Below are positions 56,558 through 64,000 of a stretch of 64,000 nt of DNA, one piece after another; positions within the stretch are counted from its first letter, which is position 1; the number at the start of each line of letters is the position of its first letter. Location: contig NC_049563.1 of assembly GCF_013368755.1 (NCBI RefSeq), positions 2,418,001-2,482,000 on the forward strand, written 5' to 3'. The notes under the pieces are model-generated. The model searched no databases and had not been told where the DNA came from. It worked only from the letters and a program-made list of their open reading frames with translations. Position numbers and translations under genes: made by a program. The DNA is from Talaromyces rugulosus (Eukaryota > Ascomycota > Eurotiomycetes > Eurotiales > Trichocomaceae).

Positions 56558-58101
56558 GGTTGCTGACAGATACTGAGCGAGCTATCGCGGGGTAGAAATC
56601 AGATCTTTAACTTGATGAACAAAGACGACTAGCAAGAAACCCCTTTGAATAAGTTGAGTTATTCTATAAGTATGCCAGAAACAAAGTCACGAGAAAGTAC
56701 GAAGAAAAAGATAGACGAGAAAAAATAAAAATAAAAAACGGTGCAGTCGGCTTGCAGTGCTCCGTTGCGATGCCGCTTCACTCGAGATGATAATTCTTTC
56801 TCGCTCATGACGACCGCGGTGGCAGTTCGCCCCTCTGTGGGCCAATGGATGCAGCATGAGCCATTGCGCTGGTCGAGACTGGTGGAGAAAGGCTTTCTTG
56901 AACTTAATAAGTCGAAGAGTTTTTGCCCCGATTTTCCCCTCTTGTCAGGAACGCCCGACGTCATCCGCGGAAGGTTGTCCGAGCGACTCACGGCTAAATA
57001 ATGGTCATAACAATATTGATCTATCATTGACTACCCTGTGCCCACTCTTCTAGATTTTGCTCTTGTTTATATGTAAAATCCTATACAAAAATTATCACTG
57101 CAAATCAAGTATGATATCAATTGAATATTCTACAAATAGAACTTTAAGCAAAAGATCAAGAACACTAAGAAAGCGCATGCATTTGTCATAGTATATTTCC
57201 CTCGAACTATTGTGATCTGTATGATTAACAAAAAGTTCTATTCCCATAAATTAGCCTTTAAAGCGGGTTGAATTGCATTTAAAAAAAAGTGTATAGATAT
57301 TAGAGGCCATCTACAAATGATTTATGGGAGACAACTAGCGTTATGCCAATAATGTAGCGCCTTGGATGTTCGAGATCCCTAGCACTAGGTTTCATGTAGG
57401 TCTTGAATGTATCATAGTCTTCTCTGCGAGTGTACCTGTCGGTGCCGCTCTAGTGATGAAAATAGGGGAAATTCGTGATGGGCTAGAGGCTTATATGGTG
57501 GTAAAGAAACAAGGACGGGAGAATAAGATATTTTAGCACTTTTATTTATTAGCCTCTCGACAACAAAGCTAATGGTTATTATAGGAAGCTATGTTAGACG
57601 TTGTGCGTCTATAACCTGACTACAGGTGCTGATGTCGTATTTAAGCTCCTTCTCGCATCCTTTAACGATTTCAGCTCCGCCATTGGAGGAGTATTCTGTT
57701 TGGTGTGGAAAAATAGACAGTCCTTATATAAAACAATGCCAAAAAAGGAGGTATAGGGATGTATTATTTTATCTCCTTGTTCCTGTCAAATGGATGGCAA
57801 TTGATGAGGGAGGTGGGAAGCTCATTATTCAGGGCTATACAGAGGAAGGAACCTGCGATGTTTGGTTTAACTTTGTACACATTATATATGTAGTTTAACC
57901 TATTATATTTATATTTTATGAGCTGTATCAGACTGTATCGAGCTGCATGCAAGCTAGACTTGTTTTGTCAAAGTCACGGGGTACTGAACCCCGCCTTCAA
58001 TGTTGATATCAACTACCCTCCCACCGCGAGGTTAAGAGCCGTTCCAAAACTTAAATTTTGTGTATTATATCCTTTTATTTATCCTTGGGGGAACCGCTAG
58101 A
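56558..58101. other. 1.5 kb intergenic, AT-rich
   Basis: Between the phosphatase and the lipase-like gene. Positions 57,060-57,300 and 57,530-57,930 are AT-rich with short frames only. Probably old degraded repeat sequence. No gene recognised. Confidence 0.4.
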
Positions 58102-59881
58102 ATGGTTTTCTTTAAGAAGATATTTGAAAAACCTCGCCCGACAGGCGAGGGACCCAAAAGTGACCCGGGGCTTCACGATCTTATCGAGGACAAAGAAGCG
58201 AATAAAGCCGCGTCTACTGTGTGAGTGTCGATATTGCCACTCGAGCTCAAGCTATATATATTTTTTTTTCAGTCTCGCTGATACTAGGTCAGAATCGTCG
58301 CGGTGCATGGACTCGGAGGAAATTGGCTCAAAACATGGGAGTCAGAAAATGACAAATGGAACTGGGTTCAATCTTCCATAGGACCAAGATTGCTTGAAGA
58401 GACTGACGTTACTCCGAGGGTGTTGTCGTTTGGGTATAACTCCGACATTTTTGATACTAAATCTGTTAATGATATCCAATCAGTTGCGCAGATGTTGGTG
58501 GGGAGATTATACCATGACTTACAGATGATGGACAACATATCGCATAAAGTGATATTTATAGCCCACAGTCTCGGAGGCCTGGTGGTGAAGAAGGTAACAA
58601 AGCACGCTTACATTCCCAATGTATTCTCATAACCTGACAGCTGACACATTTTGTCGTCCTAGGCACTTATTGTCGCTTGGAATGACAATGATCGGTACGG
58701 CAAACTGCTAAGTACAATTCAAGGATGCATCTTCCTAGGTGTACCCCACAGAGGCGCAGACCTAGCATCCTCCGCAAGGCTCCCAGTCCGCATCCTGCAG
58801 GCTCTGTCTGCAGGGTCGCTGGGAAACGACAAATTTGTGAAAAGTCTCAGGCGAAAATCAAGTGAATGTGAGGATATATCGCGAGACTTTATTCAAAGGG
58901 CAAAAGGCCTGCAAATAAGAACATTCCACGAAACGGAAAAGTTTATGAACCAGATTGTAAGATACTAATTTAATTCATTGCTGTTTAGAAGAAGTATATC
59001 GGTACTAACCCCCTCATGTAGATTGTTGACCGGGATTCTGCTGTTATGAATTTACCGAACGAAGTCGTCCAACCCCTTGATGGCTCTAACCATCAAACAA
59101 TTTGTAAATTCTCTAGACAAGAAGAGCAAAGGTACCAACCTGTATGGGACGCTTTGAGAGAATTGGTCTTGTTTGGAGAACCTAGTAAGTGAGATAACCC
59201 GTATTTGTCCTGTATATATTTATATATATCTATATGTTTGTGTGTGTGGAGAAATTTACTTAATTACATGTACTGGATTCCTAATTATGCTATAATCGTT
59301 CAGATTCCCCAATTGACCGTGAGATGTTGCCATCGTCTCAAAATCCCGGCAGATTTGATTACGAAGCCCAGAAAACACAAATTGCTTCCGTATATCCACA
59401 TTACACGCAGCGTCCGCAGCAGGGACCCTACATGAGCGACGATGATCAATTATTCGGCGTGGAACGGGCTCATGAGCATCAAAACACCTACAGCCTGTAT
59501 TATAACAGGCAGAACAGGCGACGGCCCCAAACCAAAATCATCTACAGGTGCTGCAAAACGTGCGGTACTGGAATGCACCACACCGAGGATTGTCCTTGGC
59601 TTGGGAGAGATAATTTGCGCTGCTATACATGTGAGTTTTAGTATTGTCTCTAGCAGACAGTTTGTTTGGTAATTAGGGCCATTTAGCTAACAAGTATAAG
59701 GCCACCAGTTCGGACACTATTCAAAAGATTGCCGCCCGGAACAACCATGCATAACATGTAAATATCATCTCATATAAGACTTGGTCTCATACTGACCTCT
59801 TCAGGTGGTAGCAAGGGACATTGGGCAAAGGAATGTCTCGCTCCAGATGCGTGTTCTAAATTTAAGTTGCTCTATCTATGA
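58102..59881 (+). CDS. lipase-like (SERAC1/DUF676 type) protein with CCHC zinc knuckles
   Basis: Seven exons: 58102-58220, 58293-58593, 58663-58956, 59022-59184, 59304-59630, 59701-59757, 59805-59881; 445 aa. The hydrolase half has VAVHGLGGNWLKTW, nucleophile Ser in IAHSLGGLVVKKA, IFLGVPHRGADLA, and the C-terminal His region SNHQTICKF. This is the lipase-like domain often found at the N-terminus of fungal NLR proteins. It is followed by three CCHC zinc knuckles (CKTCGTGMHHTEDC, CYTCHQFGHYSKDC, CITCGSKGHWAKEC). After the third knuckle the expected splice donor reads TTAAGT instead of GTAAGT, so translation runs to a TGA at 59881. A fourth knuckle (CGQYDHWKDAC, about 59,915-59,950) lies beyond. 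No NTPase domain is present. Confidence 0.77.
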
Positions 59882-60210
59882 TTGCCTATTATATATAAAC
59901 TAACCCTTCATAGGTGGACAGTACGACCATTGGAAGGATGCTTGCCCTTGGAAACATAAACTGAATACTTAATGAATGCCTGTCTGAAATCCGAGTGGGA
60001 AAAGCAAGACTACCAACGTCAAGGGAACTATGAAACGACGAAGGTCATGCATCAACGAGCATTTGCAAAGAAAGCGTTAGGTACGGAACACCCTGACACA
60101 CTGACCAGTGCCAATCATCTAAGGTCAGTGCTTAGACTTCAGGGGAATTATGAGAAGACATAGGCTATGCATCAACGAGCACTCTCGGGTAGAGAGAAAG
60201 CGTAGAGTTA
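59882..60210 (+). pseudogene. orphaned fourth zinc knuckle and TPR remnants
   Basis: Positions 59,915-59,970 encode the second half of a fourth CCHC knuckle (GQYDHWKDACPWKHKLNT, then stop). Positions 59972-60163 encode QGNYETTKVMHQRAF, LGTEHPDTLTSANHLRSVLR and QGNYEKT, then TAG, then AMHQRALSGREKA and another stop. This is the repeat pattern of the kinesin-light-chain-type TPRs found at the C-terminus of many fungal NLRs. The unit recurs as DNA too (GCATCAACGAGCA near 60,049 and 60,171). The stops and missing NTPase make it a remnant of a longer NLR-type gene. Confidence 0.65.
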
Positions 60211-60933
60211 CTGCTTAAAAGCTACTGGAAGTACGAGGCTTGAGCACTACAGTATACAGGTCAAAGAGGGACCCATTCAAACTAGGCTAATTCTCTTGCG
60301 TTCGTGTTTATTTGGGAGAAGGCATACGAATGCAAGTTTATAATCCTTTTCGCACAAAATTATACTTGTCATGCCGCAAATTTACAAGAATCTTCCTATT
60401 TTGTTACTCTACTTATTTGGATGTAAATGGGACAGTCTCAGATTGCATTCAATTCTACAGGTGAGATTAGACAACGACTTACTTAACTAACCGTCAGACA
60501 TGGACAAGAAAGTAGTAGTAGAAAGATCTAGTTCAGAGATTCCTTGTTCCTGAACAAGCCTCGGATAGCTTACCCACCGACAATGACATCTCCGGTCAAT
60601 GTCGGCCCGGCTATATAATCTTACCTTTTAAAATTTAGCAGTACATATTCAGTATCACTCGGAGGTGCGGCTCATTCTCGTTTTTACTTGTGTAGTACCA
60701 CTTCCCAGCTATATACACTCTCGTACATTTCTACAGCTTCCTACCCCGAACGCACCAGGAGAAATTGCCACTACCTAACAATTACCATACGAACTTAACT
60801 CTATTCAGGTTAGCCATTTTTATTAGGGTCTCGACTCTCCCCAGTGGGGCTGAATTAGTTTACTTTTGAAGGTTCACGTATCAACCTCCCGAGATCCCTG
60901 ATATAAACGCTTTTAAACGGCTAGTAATGGAAG
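60211..60933. other. intergenic
   Basis: 0.7 kb between the TPR remnant and the end of the two-domain helical protein. No gene or repeat recognised. Confidence 0.4.
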
Positions 60934-62514
60934 TCACCTTCGTGATGCAACACGCCGCGTCTCCATTTGCATTTCCCTGGCATATTTTATCTCCCTGAGG
61001 CTGTGCTCCGAAATTTGGATTTGATGCACCTGCAACACGATTGAAAATGTTGACTTAAGGGAGTCGACTTCACCCATGAGTGACAGGACCCTCTTCTTAT
61101 TCAATTGCCACTTCAGCATTCTCAATAATCCCGTGTATTTCTGTCGCCCAGTCTCTGTCCTGTATGTTAAGACATCTAAGATATTCCCCACCTCGCGCAT
61201 AGCTTCTTCACTATCCCGGATAACTTCCCATGCTAGCCTTTGCTGGTCGGCGGACATAGAGGTACAAATTACGCTTGTCGCTTTCTCAAGAAGATTTGAG
61301 TATTGCATAATTCTTTTTGAGAGCACCACAAGCTCCCGATAGGAATTTTCTGTCCTCATAATGTTGAATGATGTCTTAGCCGCAGAATCAATAAATTGTA
61401 TGATGCTAATTGCAAGCGATACGCCGCTTAGAGCATCCGTTGGAGACCCAAAGGATGGCATTGTGGGACGAAACTTTGACTTCTGACGCCATTTTTCACC
61501 CGAACCTGATGAGTGTGGCTGGTCTCGATTAATTTCGGTTTGTTCTGGGAGCGGTTCAGAAGACTCTTCTCCAAGCTCATTGAGTAGAAGTCTCTGCGTG
61601 TTATTTTCGGTTTGATTGACCTGCTTTGCCTCCTGCTCGGAGAGTTCTTCCAGGTTTAAGGAACGCAGGTACTCGTTGATTTCGCCTGCTAAAGTGTTCT
61701 GGTCCACCGAATGCGTCCGCTCATTTGCTGACTGAACTTGCTGTTGAATTGGAATAGGAAATTGATTTGAATGGTTGGTTAACGGTACACTGCGATGATC
61801 TGAAATGGTTTCAAGCTGCGGGTATGACACACTGATGCTGACGTCGTCTGGTAAGGTGTAAATTCTTCCATGGTCAGCCAGCGGCAATCTTGGCCTTGCG
61901 AGAAAGTGCTCATATACAATATCAGTGATCTCATCAACTCTTCCAAGCAAATCAAGGCCGTCTATCTGATTGTAATTCCAACCAAGATAACCTTGTCTAT
62001 GACTAGCAGGATAAATCCCTCTGCTTAAGGCGTTGCTGCGCGTAGGTTCTTGTACAAGTTGTTGTGATTGTCTGGGCTTAGCTACGATTGACAAGATGGC
62101 TTTTGGTATTGTGATGTGGACGAGATTAACCTGGGCAGAAAGGCTTCGTTTGAATTTTTCGAGATCATCAGCCGCGCTAAAAACCCATTGGACCTTTTTT
62201 GGAGCGCTTGTTAAAAATCCGCGATGAGAGGATTTTCCCATCGACTTCTCGTACTTGCAAATGGTCCGCTTGAAATCATTCACAAATTCCCGAGTGTCTG
62301 TTGAATACTTCTCGATTTCGTCCCGAAATGACCCCGGGACCTCTGAAAGATCAAGGCGTTTGACGTCGTCCATTACATCGAGAAATTCTTGACATTGTTG
62401 TTGAGCAAGACGATATTCTGATTTTGAACCACCTTCCTCTTTCAAGGCATTACGAACCTTTATAGCGAATCCAAGAAAAAGGGCAATATCACCGGGAGAG
62501 AAACCGAAACTCAT
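60934..62514 (-). CDS. protein with two NLR-type N-terminal helical domains
   Basis: Intronless, 526 aa, starting MSFGFSPGDIALFLGFAIKV. Residues 1-170 resemble the helical domain seen at the N-terminus of fungal STAND/NLR proteins (hydrophobic first helix, then QQCQEFLDVMDDVKRLD and a long helical stretch). Residues about 350-500 start a second domain of the same style (GVSLAISIIQFIDSAAKTSF, then YRELVVLSKRIMQYSNLLEKA). The middle is polar and Gln/Glu-rich, probably disordered. No NTPase, ankyrin or WD repeats are present. It may be a stand-alone signalling partner, an antagonist of NLR proteins, or a truncated NLR. Exact family not assignable by eye. A longer frame upstream opens only with TTG. 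Confidence 0.7.
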   Translation of the reverse strand: MSFGFSPGDIALFLGFAIKVRNALKEEGGSKSEYRLAQQQCQEFLDVMDDVKRLDLSEVPGSFRDEIEKYSTDTREFVNDFKRTICKYEKSMGKSSHRGFLTSAPKKVQWVFSAADDLEKFKRSLSAQVNLVHITIPKAILSIVAKPRQSQQLVQEPTRSNALSRGIYPASHRQGYLGWNYNQIDGLDLLGRVDEITDIVYEHFLARPRLPLADHGRIYTLPDDVSISVSYPQLETISDHRSVPLTNHSNQFPIPIQQQVQSANERTHSVDQNTLAGEINEYLRSLNLEELSEQEAKQVNQTENNTQRLLLNELGEESSEPLPEQTEINRDQPHSSGSGEKWRQKSKFRPTMPSFGSPTDALSGVSLAISIIQFIDSAAKTSFNIMRTENSYRELVVLSKRIMQYSNLLEKATSVICTSMSADQQRLAWEVIRDSEEAMREVGNILDVLTYRTETGRQKYTGLLRMLKWQLNKKRVLSLMGEVDSLKSTFSIVLQVHQIQISEHSLREIKYAREMQMETRRVASRR

Positions 62515-63172
62515 GGTGTCATTACCGCGTAAGAAGGGACTTGTGGGTAGGCTTAATTCCGTAGTCAAACTCAGAATTCGTTTTTGACAGCCTTCTTGTT
62601 CCTATCTAAGCCTGGTTCTATTAATTTTGTAATAAATATGAATGCTCTGACCCGAGATCAGTAAAGCGAAGTGAGCAAGGGAAAACAGACGCGTAGGCGA
62701 GGTGCGGGGGGATACGGTACTAACTCCAATATGGTTTAGGAGGCCAAAGGTTGTATGTAGTTCCACTTACACACATATTCCAGTTGCTGTCTTACGCTTA
62801 CTTGGATGGACACTACTCTCTCGATACCTATTGCAAGGTGTGTGAAGATTGCCACCGACTTTAGAAGGTGTACAGATTATTGTATAGGTTACGATATATT
62901 CTGCTCTTATCGTTTTAGGGCCCCGGTGCACGTTTAGTACATATGTACCAAACATTCACCAGTAAAAGTAACACATAAGCGAGTATATTCACACTAGGCT
63001 TATAATTATTAGTGTCTTCGTAGTGGAGCCAAATCAAATAAAGAGGGTGCAAAACAACATTGAATGGAGGCTGCGAATCTTCCTGTAATAAGGATATGTA
63101 TATGTGTATATTACACCCAATGTCCGAAATCCTATTATATATAACAGACCCTATCCAACCCCCAAAAAGACC
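62515..63172. other. intergenic
   Basis: 0.66 kb, AT-rich near its HECT-side end. No gene recognised. Confidence 0.4.
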
Positions 63173-64000
63173 TTAAAAGTTACCAAACCCACGAGAATTC
63201 TTCAACGCCATGTCGAGGTTCTTCGCCAATGCCTGAGAGCTCGTATATTCCGGTAACAGCAGCCGGCCGTAGCAGGTATAACTCGTTGGAAGGCGCTGTA
63301 TAAATGTTAGTATCAATATGAAATAAGAAAAAGAATAGTGAAGGGCTTACATCGTCTCCCGACCCGTTCCTCTGGATAACAAAGTTGATGCTCGAGATGC
63401 CATTAACCGGTATGCGATCGCTCGCCGTCACAAATTCCAGAAGCCGGGCTTTCTGTTCCCGCGAGTACAGCTTGACGATATCCCAAAAAGCTGCAATCAG
63501 TGAATGGCTTGCGTCCCAGCCTCCGTCGTAGGTGGCGCAGCGTTGGAGCTCATCCATATCAATCTCCTGGATACCCTCGACAAGTGTTCTCAGGGATTCC
63601 GGAGTAAATATCGACAACGACGAGCGATCCAGGCAAGTAAAGAAACCCCGTGCAAATGCTTCGTATTGAGGTCGTATCGATTTGTCGGTTAGCCAGAACA
63701 GGTAGTCTTTGACGTACTGGTCCCGATTCTCATTAGTTACGAGCTCGGGCTCTTCCAGGGCTTGGTCAGTGGACGAAATATCACCATCAACCGTGTCCAC
63801 GTTGGGTTGCAATGGTTGAGAATCATCTTTGTCAGAAGAGCGATTTTGAATATCAGAGCCTTTCTCAGAAACAATAGACTCAGAAGTATTGCTTCGTGTT
63901 CGCTCCCGATTTAGCACCGAGGGACTTGGCCAGTCTGCGTCTCGGCCAACACGACCCATATCTACTGCCTTGACTGTGCCAAAAGCCTCAAAACTAAACT
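63173..64000 (-). CDS. HECT-type E3 ubiquitin ligase, C-terminal part only
   Basis: Open to the right window edge. Exons: edge-63351 and 63295-63173, with a 55-nt intron. The visible part is the HECT domain. It has VTNENRDQYVKDYLFWLTDK, SIRPQYEAFARGFF, PESLRTLVEGIQEID and, after the intron, LPTSYTCYGRLLLPEY, in which Cys is the ubiquitin-accepting residue, ending NSRGFGNF. A 60-residue acidic/Ser-rich insertion sits upstream (about 63,770-63,920). HECT ligases receive ubiquitin from an E2 and pass it to substrates. This is a general cellular gene and marks the end of the accessory region. Frame continuity to position 64000 shows the gene starts outside. Confidence 0.88.

Noticed and set aside
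1..64000. CRISPR arrays, rRNA or tRNA genes
   Set aside because: No regularly spaced repeats and no recognisable tRNA or rRNA sequence were seen; CRISPR is not expected in a fungal genome.

Overview
The window is nuclear DNA from a filamentous ascomycete, most likely a Eurotiomycete of the Aspergillus/Penicillium type. The evidence is short GT-AG introns (about 46-90 nt, often with a CTAAC-like branch site), Zn2Cys6 regulators, a polyketide synthase-NRPS (PKS-NRPS) megasynthase with its tailoring enzymes, and NACHT/ankyrin genes. All gene models were spliced by hand from the sequence; no database was searched.

Positions 1-47,835 read as a secondary-metabolite region. Left block (1-20.9 kb): a Baeyer-Villiger-type monooxygenase cut by the window edge, two convergent P450s, a SAM methyltransferase, an arylamine N-acetyltransferase, a fused aminodeoxychorismate synthase, a short-chain dehydrogenase that lacks its catalytic Tyr, a 52-aa small ORF, an SRPK-like kinase with a reading-frame problem, a third P450 and a small membrane protein. 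Core (21.8-34.1 kb): one PKS-NRPS of about 3,950 aa, ordered KS-AT-DH-MT-KR-ACP-C-A-T-R. Its condensing, loading and release domains look intact, while its DH, MT and KR domains carry changes at key motifs. Right block (34.8-47.8 kb): Zn2Cys6 regulator 1 and EthD protein 1 (minus strand), an MFS exporter and an alpha/beta hydrolase (plus strand), then EthD protein 2, a ruined EthD copy and Zn2Cys6 regulator 2 (plus strand). The two regulators resemble each other and so do the EthD proteins, so this block looks like an inverted duplication centred on the exporter and hydrolase.

A likely working model (inference): the megasynthase joins a short, largely unreduced polyketide to an amino acid, and the oxidases, methyltransferase and hydrolase modify it. 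The aminodeoxychorismate synthase and N-acetyltransferase suggest that an aromatic amine derived from 4-amino-4-deoxychorismate enters the product. The core TTCGGCG/CGCCGAA recurs in the promoters of the PKS-NRPS, EthD-1/MFS and hydrolase genes, and near the membrane-protein gene, and is a candidate pathway-regulator site.

Positions 48.8-64 kb are different: a NACHT-ankyrin NLR-like gene, a conserved Gln-rich protein, a histidine-phosphatase family protein, a lipase-like/zinc-knuckle gene with decayed TPR remnants, a protein with two NLR-type helical domains, and the C-terminal end of a HECT ubiquitin ligase that runs off the right edge. This is a cell-death/NLR-rich flank mixed with ordinary conserved genes. 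No tRNA, rRNA or CRISPR array was seen, nor any intact transposon.
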